A stretch of DNA of 64,000 nt from Herbaspirillum aquaticum. Its GTDB lineage: Bacteria; Pseudomonadota; Gammaproteobacteria; Burkholderiales; Burkholderiaceae_D. The stretch's first letter is position 1, and every line of letters begins with the position of its first letter. Made by a program: the position numbers and the translations under genes. The notes below the pieces were generated by a model that had not been told where the DNA came from, searched no databases, and saw nothing but the letters and a program-made list of their open reading frames with translations. This document shows, piece after piece, positions 18,309 to 27,816 of this stretch. The DNA lies in NCBI RefSeq assembly GCF_002213425.1, contig NZ_NJGV01000006.1, forward strand, positions 1-64,000. The letters run 5' to 3'.

Positions 18309-18965
18309 CTAGAATTCCACGTCCAGTTCGTCGATATCCTCCGGTTCCTTTTTGGCCGCCGTGACCCATTCCTGCATCTCCGGCATGGCCATGATGCGCT
18401 TGGCATAGGCGGTGCAGATGGGATCGAGCTTGACGTCATAGGTCATGAAGCGCGTCACCACCGGCGCATACATGGCATCGGCCATGGTGCGTTGTTCGCC
18501 GAACAGGAAGGGCCCGCCGTATTTGGCCAGGCACTCCTTCCAGATGGTGGTGATGCGCACGATGTCGGCTTCGGCGCGGGACCACACCTTGAAGTTGGGG
18601 AAGTGGCCCTTGAGATTCATCGGCAGCGCCGCGCGCAGGGCCGAGAAGCCCGAATGCATTTCCCCGCACACCGAGCGGCAATGCGCCCGGGCGGCGAGGT
18701 CGGCCGGCAGCAGCTTGGCGCCGGGACGGATTTCGTTGAGATATTCGGCAATGGCCAGCGTATCCCATACCAGTACGTCGCCATGGTGGAGGCTGGGTAC
18801 CAGGATGGAGGAAGACAGCAGCAGGATCTCTGCCCTTGCCGACGGGTCGTCCGGCGGCACGATGTCTTCCTCGAAAGAGAGCCCGGCGAACCTGGCCATG
18901 AGCCAGCCGCGCAGGGACCACGAGGAGTAGTTCTTGCTGGTGATGCGCAAAGTCGTCTTAGGCAT
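18309..18965 (-). CDS. Glutathione S-transferase family protein
   Basis: A 218-residue soluble protein with the thioredoxin-like N-terminal domain followed by an all-helical C-terminal domain. The start LRITSKNYSSWSLRGWL places a serine where the glutathione-activating residue is expected. A substrate-contact VPSLHHGDVLVWDTLAIAEY segment with the cis-proline and the L-x-x-S/T-x-x-I-x-x-Y-like pattern lies near 57-76. The C-terminal half has TMADAMYAPVV, a GST N-capping box-like motif. Length is normal. Which electrophile or ligand it uses cannot be predicted. Confidence 0.88.
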   Translation of the reverse strand: MPKTTLRITSKNYSSWSLRGWLMARFAGLSFEEDIVPPDDPSARAEILLLSSSILVPSLHHGDVLVWDTLAIAEYLNEIRPGAKLLPADLAARAHCRSVCGEMHSGFSALRAALPMNLKGHFPNFKVWSRAEADIVRITTIWKECLAKYGGPFLFGEQRTMADAMYAPVVTRFMTYDVKLDPICTAYAKRIMAMPEMQEWVTAAKKEPEDIDELDVEF

Positions 18966-19297
18966 GTCAGTCCTTTATCTGTTTTGTGCAGGTTGACTTT
19001 GGGCACGCTGCCGCGTGAGCGGCGGTGTCTTGTTCATCATCTTCGTCGCCCGCCCCGTCTGCGCTCGGGGAGGACACGGCCCACGGAGCAGACCGCGTAT
19101 CACTGCTTGCAAGGCTTGTGCCAGCTCGCGGGAACGGCAGGGGGGCGCACTGCCGGCATTTCCGCACGGCCACCCATCCTCCTGCAAAACTCGCAAAAGC
19201 TGTGCGCAGGCGGCCTGGCGGCCCATCAATGGCACGACAATTGCATCGCTGCCATGGCGAGCGGACACCAAAAAGAGACAACCGAGGGCGGCGCTTC
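18966..19297. other. Intergenic region between divergent GST and phaZ genes
   Basis: These 332 bases separate the GST gene (minus) from the PHB depolymerase gene (plus). Both reading directions are open for short spans but with no family character. I see no clear promoter hexamers, no terminator and no repeat. It should contain both promoters. Confidence 0.5.
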
Positions 19298-20524
19298 ATG
19301 ATCAATACCTATCAGCTCTACCAGAACTACGCCGACGCCACCGATCCGCTGCGGGCCTGTGCCCGCATGATGGCGCCCCTGCTGGGGGCGACCTGGCCCG
19401 GTGTGCCGGTCAATCCGGCCTTGCGCAAGATGGCCTCGGCCTGCGAGGTCTTTGCGCGGACCCAATTGACCCATGCACGCCCGCCTTTCGAGATCGGCGA
19501 GGTGCTCGACGGCGGGCGCACAATTGCGGTGCATGAGGAGGAAATCAGCGCCACGCCCTTCTGTGGCCTGCTGCATTTCCGCAAGGAAACCTCGGCCGTG
19601 CAGCCCAAGGTGTTGGTGGTGGCGCCCATGTCGGGCCACTTCGCCACGCTGCTGCGCGGCACCGTCAAGACGCTGCTGCGCGATCACGACGTCTACATCA
19701 CCGACTGGCGCAATGCACGCGATGTTGCCCTGGAGCACGGCCGCTTTGGCCTGGATGAATACGTTTCCCATGTGATCGAATTCCTCGGCGTGCTGGGTCC
19801 CGGTGCACACCTGCTGGCGGTGTGCCAGCCGACCGTGGCCGCGCTGACCGCCGCCTCCGTGATGGCCGAGGACAATCATCCGGCCCAGCCGCGCACCATG
19901 ACGCTCATGGCCGGGCCGCTCGACACCCGCGTCAATCCCACCGCCGTCAACGCGCTGGCCAAGAGCAAGCCGATCAGCTGGTTCGAGAAGAACATGATCA
20001 GCACCGTCCCGGCCCGCCATGCCGGCGCCGGGCGCCGGGTCTATCCGGGCTTCGTGCAGTTGAGTGCCTTCATGAACATGAACCTGAACCGCCACGTCGA
20101 TGCCTTCCGCAAGCTGTATCACCACCTGGTGGAGGGGGAGGATGCCGAGGCCGCGCAGATCAAGGATTTCTACGAAGAGTATTTCGCCATGGCCGACCTG
20201 CCGGCCGAGTTCTACCTGGAAACGGTGCGCACGGTCTTCCAGGAACATGCGCTGCCGCTGGGCAAGCTGACCTATCGCGAGCGCGTGGTCGATCCGCGCG
20301 CCATCCGCCGGACGGCGCTCTTTACCATCGAGGGGGAGAAGGACGATATCTGTGCGGTCGGCCAGACCGTGGCCGCACAGGAAATGTGCAGCAACATCCG
20401 GCCCTACATGCGCCTGCACCATGTTCAGACGGCCGTGGGGCATTACGGGGTCTTCAACGGACGGCGTTGGGACAACGAGATCTATCCGCGCCTGCGGGAT
20501 TTCATTAACATGCATCACAGGTGA
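19298..20524 (+). CDS. phaZ: Intracellular polyhydroxyalkanoate depolymerase
   Basis: A 408-residue intracellular PHB depolymerase of the type that mobilises native storage granules. It starts MINTYQLYQNYADATDPLR, as in the beta-proteobacterial PhaZ family, and has no signal peptide. The alpha/beta-hydrolase nucleophile elbow is AVCQPTVAAL with Cys176 in place of serine, which is characteristic of these enzymes. The aspartate is likely in EGEKDDICAV and the histidine in TAVGHYGVFNG. Start at ATG 19298; the frame is open 91 codons further upstream but that part overlaps the promoter region and lacks similarity. It ends in front of a strong hairpin. No phaC or phasin gene is nearby. Confidence 0.93.
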   Translation: MINTYQLYQNYADATDPLRACARMMAPLLGATWPGVPVNPALRKMASACEVFARTQLTHARPPFEIGEVLDGGRTIAVHEEEISATPFCGLLHFRKETSAVQPKVLVVAPMSGHFATLLRGTVKTLLRDHDVYITDWRNARDVALEHGRFGLDEYVSHVIEFLGVLGPGAHLLAVCQPTVAALTAASVMAEDNHPAQPRTMTLMAGPLDTRVNPTAVNALAKSKPISWFEKNMISTVPARHAGAGRRVYPGFVQLSAFMNMNLNRHVDAFRKLYHHLVEGEDAEAAQIKDFYEEYFAMADLPAEFYLETVRTVFQEHALPLGKLTYRERVVDPRAIRRTALFTIEGEKDDICAVGQTVAAQEMCSNIRPYMRLHHVQTAVGHYGVFNGRRWDNEIYPRLRDFINMHHR

Positions 20525-20564
20525 GCTTGCGGCGCGCTCACCAAGGCGAGTGAAAAACTTGGGT

Positions 20565-20601
20565 AAAAACTTAGTTTTCAGGATCGAAAGATTAAGTTTT
20601 T
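20565..20601 (+). terminator. Hairpin terminator of phaZ, related to the one at 13977
   Basis: AAAAACTTAGTTTT at 20565-20578 pairs with AAAGATTAAGTTTTT (20587-20601) over 14 positions including two G-U pairs, with a loop of about 9 bases, followed by a further pyrimidine-rich TCTTCC. The left arm shares the 12-mer AAACTTAGTTTT with the hairpin downstream of anbu, and stem and loop lengths are the same. Confidence 0.65.
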
Positions 20602-20774
20602 CTTCCCCCGGCACTAACACTCTCACATACACTCACAACGAGGCAGCCCCAACCGGAAAGTCACCAGGAAAGTAATCAGGCGGTAAGAAAAACAAGGTAT
20701 GCAGGAGAACTGCTCCGCATGTCGCCAACAACCAAGCCCCGCGCTTGACCATTTGCTTGTCGTAAAGGAATTCC

Positions 20775-23700
20775 ATGTCGATCCACGTGGCCCTGAACCA
20801 TGTCACCTCTTACAAGTACGACCGTGCCATCAACCTGGGTCCGCAAGTCATCCGCTTGCGTCCCGCACCGCACAGCCGTACCCGCATCCTGAGCTATTCG
20901 CTGCGCGTGCTGCCCGAGCCGCACTTCATCAACTGGCAGCAGGACCCGGAATCGAACTACCTGGCGCGCCTGGTGTTCCCGGAGAAGACCACCGAATTCA
21001 AGATCGAGGTCGACCTGGTGGCCGAGATGTCGGTCATCAATCCCTTCGATTTCTTCCTCGAACCCTATGCCGAGGAGTTTCCCTTCGAGTATGCCAAGGA
21101 CCTGCAGAATGAACTGATGCCCTACCGGCAGAAGCTGCCGCTGTCGCCGCTGTTCGAAGAGTTCCTCAAGAGCATTCCGCGCGAGAAGGTCGGCAGCGCC
21201 AATTTCCTGGTGGCGCTGAACCAGAAGCTGGCCAATCACATCGGCTACACCATCCGCATGGAACCCGGCGTGCAGACGCCGGAAGAAACGCTGGAACTGA
21301 AGTCCGGCTCCTGCCGCGATTCTTCCTGGTTGCTGGTGCAGTTGCTGCGCCACCTGGGGCTGGCAGCGCGCTTCGTGTCGGGCTACCTGATCCAGCTGAC
21401 CGCCGACCAGAAGTCGCTCGATGGCCCTTCCGGTCCCGAGGCCGATTTCACCGACCTGCACGCCTGGTGCGAAGTCTATCTGCCCGGTGCCGGCTGGGTC
21501 GGGCTGGATCCGACCTCGGGCCTGTTTGCCGGGGAAGGCCATATCCCCTTGTCTTGCACACCGGAGCCGGCCTCGGCTGCGCCGGTCAGCGGCCTGGTCG
21601 ATCCTTGCGAGGTCGAGTTCGAGCACCTGATGTCGGCCAAGCGCATCTGGGAAGCGCCGCGCGTGACCAAGCCCTATACCGAAGAGCAGTGGGCCGCCAT
21701 CGAGAAGCTGGGCCATGCCATCGATGCCGACCTGCAGGCCAATGACGTGCGCCTGACCATGGGCGGCGAACCGACCTTTGTCTCGCTGGACCATCCGGAC
21801 GAACCGGAGTGGAATACCGCCGCCCTGGGTGCGACCAAGAAGCCGCTGGCCGCCGAGCTGTACCACCGCATGCGCAACAAGTATGCCGCGCAGGGCCTGC
21901 CGCATTTCGGCCAGGGCAAGTGGTATCCCGGCGAGCAGCTGCCGCGCTGGGCGCTCAATTGCTACTGGCGCCGCGATGGCGAACCGATCTGGTTGAATCC
22001 TGAACTGATCGGTGACGAGACCAAGCCCAACGTCAGCGACAAGATCGTCACCAGCCATTTCCTGCACCGTGTGGCACAGCGCCTGCAGGTGGATGGCAAG
22101 AATGTCTTCCCGGCCTATGAAGACGTGTTCTACTACATGTGGCGCGAGCGCCGCCTGCCGGGCAATGTCGATCCCTTTGATTCGCGCGTGGACGACAAGC
22201 AGGAGCGCGAGCGCCTCATGAAGGTCTTCACCCAGGGCCTGCAAAGCGCGGTCGGCCACGTGCTGCCGCTGGCGCGCCGCGACGATGGCCGTGGCTGGCA
22301 GAGCGGGGCGTGGTTCCTGCGCAGCGAGCGCTGCTACCTGTATCCGGGCGATTCGCCGCTGGGCTATCGCCTGCCGCTGGATTCGCTGCCCTGGGTCAAG
22401 GAGGGCGAGTATCCGGCCGTCTATCCGGCCGATCCGACCCAGGCCTTCCGCCCGCTGCCCAGCAGCGCCGAAATCCGCCGTCAGCTGGGCAGTCCGCAGG
22501 AGCCTGCTGCGCTCCTGAAGAAGGCGGCCAGCAGCGCGGCTGCCATTGGCGGTGAAGGCAAGGCGGCAGCGGGCAATACGGCCAATGCTGCCAATGCTGC
22601 CAATGCCGCAACCACGAGCAGCGCAACCCAGGCGATACCGGCCCCGTTTGAATCGGCCAACTGGCTGACCCGTACCGCCCTGTGCGCCGAGGTGCGCAAT
22701 GGCGTGTTCTACCTGTTCATGCCGCCCTTGTCGCAACTGGAGCATTACCTCGAACTGGTGGCCGCCATCGAAGCGGTGGCCGAGGAACTGAAGCAGCCGG
22801 TGCTGCTGGAAGGCTACGAGCCGCCGCACGATCCCCGCCTGCGCAAGTTCAGCGTCACGCCCGACCCCGGCGTGATCGAGGTCAACATCCAGCCGGCCAA
22901 CAACTGGAGCGAACTGGTCGAGCAGACCACGCACCTGTATGACGCCGCACGCGCCTCGCGTCTGACGACCGAAAAGTTCATGCTCGATGGCCATCACTCC
23001 GGCACCGGTGGCGGCAATCACATGGTGCTGGGCGGCATCACGACCAGTGATTCACCTTTCCTGCGCAGGCCCGATCTGCTGCGCAGCCTCATCTCGTACT
23101 GGCACAACCATCCTTCGCTGTCCTACCTGTTCTCGGGCATGTTCATCGGCCCGACCTCGCAGGCACCGCGCATCGATGAGGCGCGCAATGATTCGACGGT
23201 GGAAATCGAACTGGCCTTCAGCGAGATGGACAAGCAGGTGGCCAAGGGCGATTGCCCGCCCTGGCTGGTGGACCGGCTGCTGCGCAACCTGCTCATCGAC
23301 GTCACCGGCAATACGCACCGCGCCGAGTTCTGCATCGACAAGATGTATTCGCCCGACAGCGCCACCGGCCGTCTTGGCCTGCTGGAATTGCGCGCTTTCG
23401 AAATGCCGCCGCACGCACGCATGAGCCTGACCCAGCAACTGCTGCTGCGCGGCCTGGTGGCGCGCTTCTGGAAGGAGCCCTACAAGCCGGCGCGCCTGGT
23501 GCGCTGGGGCACGGAGCTGCATGACCGCTTCCTGCTGCCGCATTTCATCGAGCAGGATTTCGCCGATGTGATGGCCGACATGAACGAGGCCGGCTATCCC
23601 ATGCGTGCCGAATGGTTCGCGCCGCACATGGAATTCCGTTGCCCCAAGATCGGCGACTATGCGGTCAAGGGCATGCAGGTCGAATTGCGGACTGCGCTCG

Positions 23701-24179
23701 AACCCTGGCACGTGCTGGGCGAGGAGAACAGCGGCGGCGGTACGGCGCGCTATGTGGATTCCTCGCTGGAACGGCTGCAGGTCAAGATCAGCGGCATGGC
23801 CTCCGATCGCTATGTGCTGACCTGCAACGGCGTCTCGGTACCGCTGCAGCCCACCGGCATCGTCGGCCAGTTCGTCGCCGGCATCCGCTATCGTGCCTGG
23901 CAGCCGCCCTCGGCGCTGCACCCGACCATTCCCGTGGATTCGCCGCTGACCTTCGACCTGGTAGATACCTGGAACGGCCGCAGCCTGGGCGGTTGCCAGT
24001 ATCACGTGGTGCATCCGGGCGGCCGCAACTACGAGACCTTCCCGGTCAATGCCTTCGAGGCGGAAAGCCGCCGCCTGGCGCGCTATTTCCGCATGAACCA
24101 TACCCCGGGAAAATGGCAGGTCACGCCGGCGCGGGCGTCTATCGAGTTTCCTTTTACGTTAGACTTACGCTACTTCTAA
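20775..24179 (+). CDS. Transglutaminase-like / DUF2126 protein
   Basis: A 1134-residue cytoplasmic protein. Residues 1-80 are the beta-strand transglutaminase N-terminal domain ([18 protein letters not shown]). The transglutaminase-like core has the cysteine in [20 protein letters not shown] near 180, histidine in [14 protein letters not shown] near 224 and aspartate in [18 protein letters not shown]. From about 310 on it is DUF2126 (COG4196), marked by [11 protein letters not shown] near 328-338, by a [16 protein letters not shown] block near 738 and by [20 protein letters not shown]. An Ala/Asn/Ser-rich linker (about 576-618) includes a 9-bp DNA repeat. The family is always found with alpha-E/ATP-grasp genes; it could be an amidohydrolase or peptide-transfer enzyme. 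The start has AAAGGAATTCC just upstream. First gene of a three-gene plus-strand operon. Confidence 0.9.
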   Translation: MSIHVALNHVTSYKYDRAINLGPQVIRLRPAPHSRTRILSYSLRVLPEPHFINWQQDPESNYLARLVFPEKTTEFKIEVDLVAEMSVINPFDFFLEPYAEEFPFEYAKDLQNELMPYRQKLPLSPLFEEFLKSIPREKVGSANFLVALNQKLANHIGYTIRMEPGVQTPEETLELKSGSCRDSSWLLVQLLRHLGLAARFVSGYLIQLTADQKSLDGPSGPEADFTDLHAWCEVYLPGAGWVGLDPTSGLFAGEGHIPLSCTPEPASAAPVSGLVDPCEVEFEHLMSAKRIWEAPRVTKPYTEEQWAAIEKLGHAIDADLQANDVRLTMGGEPTFVSLDHPDEPEWNTAALGATKKPLAAELYHRMRNKYAAQGLPHFGQGKWYPGEQLPRWALNCYWRRDGEPIWLNPELIGDETKPNVSDKIVTSHFLHRVAQRLQVDGKNVFPAYEDVFYYMWRERRLPGNVDPFDSRVDDKQERERLMKVFTQGLQSAVGHVLPLARRDDGRGWQSGAWFLRSERCYLYPGDSPLGYRLPLDSLPWVKEGEYPAVYPADPTQAFRPLPSSAEIRRQLGSPQEPAALLKKAASSAAAIGGEGKAAAGNTANAANAANAATTSSATQAIPAPFESANWLTRTALCAEVRNGVFYLFMPPLSQLEHYLELVAAIEAVAEELKQPVLLEGYEPPHDPRLRKFSVTPDPGVIEVNIQPANNWSELVEQTTHLYDAARASRLTTEKFMLDGHHSGTGGGNHMVLGGITTSDSPFLRRPDLLRSLISYWHNHPSLSYLFSGMFIGPTSQAPRIDEARNDSTVEIELAFSEMDKQVAKGDCPPWLVDRLLRNLLIDVTGNTHRAEFCIDKMYSPDSATGRLGLLELRAFEMPPHARMSLTQQLLLRGLVARFWKEPYKPARLVRWGTELHDRFLLPHFIEQDFADVMADMNEAGYPMRAEWFAPHMEFRCPKIGDYAVKGMQVELRTALEPWHVLGEENSGGGTARYVDSSLERLQVKISGMASDRYVLTCNGVSVPLQPTGIVGQFVAGIRYRAWQPPSALHPTIPVDSPLTFDLVDTWNGRSLGGCQYHVVHPGGRNYETFPVNAFEAESRRLARYFRMNHTPGKWQVTPARASIEFPFTLDLRYF

Positions 24180-24272
24180 AACTGAGCCGGGCGCGGCGCC
24201 GCGCCGCTTCCAAGGCGACACGCCGCACGGGATCCGCTCCCTGCGCGTGCGCCACCCGGCCGCCAATGACTT

Positions 24273-26774
24273 ATGCCCCAGCGTCTCCTGGAAAGCTATC
24301 CAGTGGCCAGCGATCGTTACGACGAGATGCTGGCGGCTGACGGCCGCCTGCGCCCGCACTGGCGAACGCTGATCGACCAGCTTGAAAACCTCTCGCCGGA
24401 GATGCTGCGCCGGCGCGCCAACGAGGTGCGCGACGCCATCGCATCGGATGGCGTGACCTACAACGTCTACGCCGACCCCAAGGGCGCCAACCGCCCCTGG
24501 GAGCTGGACCTGCTGCCGCACCTGGTGTCTTCGGACGAATGGGATTTCCTGGAACGCGCCGTGAGCCAGCGTGCGCGCCTGATGAACGGCTTGCTCGCCG
24601 ACATCTACGGCCCCCAGCACCTGATCGCCGAAGGCCTGCTGCCGCCCGCGCTGGTATTCGGCCAGCACGGCTACCTGATGCCCTGCCATGGCTGGCAGCC
24701 GCCCGGTGGCGTGCATCTGCATGCCTATGCGATCGACCTGGCGCGCTCGGCCGACGGCACCTGGTGGGTCGTATCGGACCGCACGCAAGGTCCGTCCGGG
24801 ACCGGCTATGCCCTGCAGAACCGCCAGATCATGTCGCGCGCCATGCCTGAAGCCTTGCGCGACATGCACGTGGAGTCGCCGCATCGCTACTTCCATACCC
24901 TGCGCGCGATGTTGACGCGCCTGGCCCCGGCCCAGGGTGAAGTCCCGCTGATCGTGCTGCTCACCCCCGGCCCCTACAACGAAACCTATTCCGAGCACGC
25001 TTTCCTGGCGCACACGCTGGGCTTCCCGCTGGTGGAAGGGGTGGACCTGACGGTGCGCAGCGACCAGGTATTCCTGAAGACCCTGAACGGCCTGCGCCGC
25101 GTGCACGCCATCCTGCGTCGCATGGACGACGACTATTGCGATCCGCTGGAACTGCGTGCCGACTCTGCCCTCGGTGTGCCGGGCCTCACACAGGCCGCGC
25201 GCTTGGGCAATGTGGTCATCGCCAATTCGCTGGGCAGTGGCGTGCTGGAATCGACCGCACTGCACGGTTTCCTGCCGGCCATCAACGAGCGCCTGTATGG
25301 CGAATCGCTGCTGCTGCCTTCAGTGGCCTCGTGGTGGTGCGGAGAAAAACCGGCGCTCGATTACACGCTGGCGCATCTGGATGAACTGGTGATCGTGCCG
25401 GCGTTCTCTTCAATGCGCATGCAGCCGGTGTTTGGCCATACCGTTACGGGCACCGCGCGCCGCCGCCTGATCGAAAGCCTGCAGTTGCAGCCGCACGCTT
25501 ATGCCGCCCAGGAATGGGTGCGCCTGTCGCAAGCGCCGGTGATGTCGCGCAGCGGCGACTATCGCCTGATGAACCGCACCATCAGCCTGCGCGTCTTTGC
25601 GGTGGCCGATGGCACCGGCGGCTACCAGGTCATGCCGGGCGGATTGACGCGCGTGGCCCCACGCCAGCGGCGCGACGTGGTCTCCATGCAGCAGGGCGGC
25701 ACCAGCAAGGATGTGTGGGTGCTGCGGGAAGAGGAACGTCCCGACCCGACCATGGGCGATGAGCGCCATGGTGCAGAAAACGTCACGATCATCAGGGGCA
25801 CGGTGGATGTGTCCTCGCACTCGGGCGAGAACCTGTTCTGGATGGGGCGTTATTCCGAACGCGTGAAGAATCTCTCGCGCCTGTTGCGGACCACGCTGCA
25901 ATACACCATGGATGGCCAGACCGAGAGCCGTGGCATGCTGGGCAGTGTCTCGTGGATCTGCAGCCAGCTCGGCGTGCAGATGCCCAAATCCGAACCGCGT
26001 CCTACCATCACCGGCCTGCAGCAGAGCCTGCAGGCGGCCGTGGTCGATCCTTCGGCACCGGTGAGCGTGGCCACGCAGTTGCGCCAGCTCGCCAATGCCG
26101 CCTACCAGGTGCGTGAACACCTGTCGCTGGACAACTGGCATGCCCTGACCAAGATGCCGGCCATGGTGCAGGAACGCATCAACACACCGGCCGCTGCCCA
26201 GCATGTGCTGGGCAACGTGATCGATGCCTGTTCGGGCCTGGCCGGCCATGCGCTGGACGACATGACGCGCGATGCCGGCTGGCAGTTCGTGATGGTGGGC
26301 CGCCACATCGAGCGCATGGCCAACATGGCCGCGCTCTTCGACAACTTCCTGCGCCTGCCGCCGCAGCGCCAGACGGCGGCACTGTCATGGCTGCTGGAGG
26401 CGGCCAGCAGCATCGTCACCTATCGCGTGCGCTATCGCCGCACGCCGGAGTGGCTGCCGGTGCTGCACCTGTTGGTGTTCGATGTCAGCAATCCGCATGG
26501 CATGGCCTACCAGTTCCGCATGCTGCAGCAATACATGAGCGAGATCGCCCAGCAGATGGGCTTGCTGAGCATGACCATTCCGGCGCACCTGACCAGCCAG
26601 CTGGAGGCGATGAACCTGGCCGAGTTCGCGCACGATCATCCCAACGTCGCCGAGGCCAACGCGCGCCTGACGCAACTGATGCGCGATGCCGTCAGCGGTG
26701 GCTACATGCTTTCGGATGATCTCTCGCGCCATTACTTCACGCCGCTGACCGCACCGGTCAGCCAGGGGGTATGA
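24273..26774 (+). CDS. Circularly permuted ATP-grasp / alpha-E fusion protein
   Basis: An 833-residue fusion. Residues 1-~490 match the ATP-grasp protein at 16087 in order: DRTQGPSGTGYALQNRQ, the ILRRMDDDYCDPLELRADSA block, GVPGL, and QQGGTSKDVWVLREEE. Residues ~520-833 are alpha-E (HSGENLFWMGRYSERVKNLS, then GWQFVMVGRHIERMANMA). Fusion of the two supports physical association of the separate proteins in the minus-strand operon. A key difference is seen at 25388-25441. Where the paralogue has a lysine and glycine-rich loop (VVKEVHGAGGYG) this one reads LVIVPAFSSMRMQPVFG, with valine at the lysine position and no glycine run. Whether it still uses ATP is therefore open. The start has no strong Shine-Dalgarno; 93 bases separate it from the upstream gene. 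Confidence 0.9.
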   Translation: MPQRLLESYPVASDRYDEMLAADGRLRPHWRTLIDQLENLSPEMLRRRANEVRDAIASDGVTYNVYADPKGANRPWELDLLPHLVSSDEWDFLERAVSQRARLMNGLLADIYGPQHLIAEGLLPPALVFGQHGYLMPCHGWQPPGGVHLHAYAIDLARSADGTWWVVSDRTQGPSGTGYALQNRQIMSRAMPEALRDMHVESPHRYFHTLRAMLTRLAPAQGEVPLIVLLTPGPYNETYSEHAFLAHTLGFPLVEGVDLTVRSDQVFLKTLNGLRRVHAILRRMDDDYCDPLELRADSALGVPGLTQAARLGNVVIANSLGSGVLESTALHGFLPAINERLYGESLLLPSVASWWCGEKPALDYTLAHLDELVIVPAFSSMRMQPVFGHTVTGTARRRLIESLQLQPHAYAAQEWVRLSQAPVMSRSGDYRLMNRTISLRVFAVADGTGGYQVMPGGLTRVAPRQRRDVVSMQQGGTSKDVWVLREEERPDPTMGDERHGAENVTIIRGTVDVSSHSGENLFWMGRYSERVKNLSRLLRTTLQYTMDGQTESRGMLGSVSWICSQLGVQMPKSEPRPTITGLQQSLQAAVVDPSAPVSVATQLRQLANAAYQVREHLSLDNWHALTKMPAMVQERINTPAAAQHVLGNVIDACSGLAGHALDDMTRDAGWQFVMVGRHIERMANMAALFDNFLRLPPQRQTAALSWLLEAASSIVTYRVRYRRTPEWLPVLHLLVFDVSNPHGMAYQFRMLQQYMSEIAQQMGLLSMTIPAHLTSQLEAMNLAEFAHDHPNVAEANARLTQLMRDAVSGGYMLSDDLSRHYFTPLTAPVSQGV

Positions 26775-26775
26775 C

Positions 26776-27711
26776 ATGAGCGAGCGCTTCGTCTACCGTA
26801 TCCATCACCAGACCACTTACCAGTATTCGCTGCCGGTGCGTCTGTCGCACCAGGTGCTGCACCTGACGCCGCGCGAACTGCCCTGGCAGCAATGCCTCTC
26901 GCACACCGTCAACGTCTTGCCGGCGCCGCAGCTGGTGCGCAGTTATGAGGACAATTTCGGCAACGTCATCAAGGCCTTCTCGCTCGATACCGACCACACC
27001 AGCCTGGATGTGCAGGCCGATTCCTGGGTTGCGCTCACGCCCCGCCCGCAGCCGCAGCCCGGCATGCAGTGGGAGGAAGCGGCCACGGTGATGGCCTATC
27101 ACGGCGGCCGCATCATGGCGCCGGGCATGCTGGAGGCGTCCAATTTCCTGTTCGAATCCTCGCATGTGCGCATCAAGCGCGAGTTCATCCGTTATGCGGC
27201 CGAGTGCTTCAGTCCCGGCCTGTCGGTGGTGGAGGGCGTGCGCGCCTTGATGATGCGCATCCATGAGGAATTCGCCTTTGATCCGGCCGCCACCACCGTC
27301 TCCACACCGGTGACGGAAGTCTTCGTCAACCGGCGCGGCGTGTGCCAGGATTTCGCGCACCTGATGTTGTCCTGCCTGCGCTCCATCGGGCTGGCGGCGC
27401 GCTATGTGAGCGGCTATCTGCTGACCGAGCCGCCGCCGGGACAGGCGCGCCTGATCGGGGCCGATGCCTCGCATGCCTGGGTCTCGGTGTATTGCCCCGG
27501 CGCGGACGGTAGCGAAGGGACGTGGATCGATGCCGATCCGACCAATGGCATCTTCCCCGATACCAGTCACATCACGCTGGGCTGGGGGCGCGATTTCCTC
27601 GACATCTCGCCCTTGCGCGGCGTGCTCATCGGCGGCGGGCAGCAGACCATGCAGGTGGCGGTGACGGTGTTGCCTGGCGAGGAGGCGCGGGGTTTGCAGC
27701 TGTCGATCTGA
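26776..27711 (+). CDS. Transglutaminase-like cysteine peptidase family protein
   Basis: A 311-residue protein of COG1305 with a beta-strand N-terminal domain (FVYRIHHQTTYQYSLPVRLS) and a transglutaminase-like core: cysteine in RRGVCQDFAHLMLSCLRSIG near 190, histidine in GADASHAWVSVY near 235 and aspartate in WIDADPTNGIFPD near 254. No signal peptide is seen, so it acts in the cytoplasm. It starts one base after the stop of the ATP-grasp/alpha-E fusion and is certainly co-translated. Its role is likely hydrolysis or transfer at amide bonds made by the partner enzymes; this is inference from the gene neighbourhood. Confidence 0.92.
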   Translation: MSERFVYRIHHQTTYQYSLPVRLSHQVLHLTPRELPWQQCLSHTVNVLPAPQLVRSYEDNFGNVIKAFSLDTDHTSLDVQADSWVALTPRPQPQPGMQWEEAATVMAYHGGRIMAPGMLEASNFLFESSHVRIKREFIRYAAECFSPGLSVVEGVRALMMRIHEEFAFDPAATTVSTPVTEVFVNRRGVCQDFAHLMLSCLRSIGLAARYVSGYLLTEPPPGQARLIGADASHAWVSVYCPGADGSEGTWIDADPTNGIFPDTSHITLGWGRDFLDISPLRGVLIGGGQQTMQVAVTVLPGEEARGLQLSI

Positions 27712-27755
27712 GCGCAATTTCCTGCATTGCCGCTACCACGACGTCACAAAAGACA

Positions 27756-27795
27756 ATGGCCACTATTCAAATGAATAGTGGCCATGTTTGTTTTT
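27756..27795. terminator. Bidirectional terminator between the transglutaminase and MFS genes
   Basis: ATGGCCACTATTCA at 27756-27769 and TGAATAGTGGCCAT at 27772-27785 form a perfect 14-bp stem, followed on the plus strand by GTTTGTTTTT. It lies between convergent genes and ends the plus-strand operon; a weaker A/T flank on the other side may serve the MFS gene. Confidence 0.85.
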
Positions 27796-27816
27796 ACGCC
27801 AGGCTCAACGTTGAGC

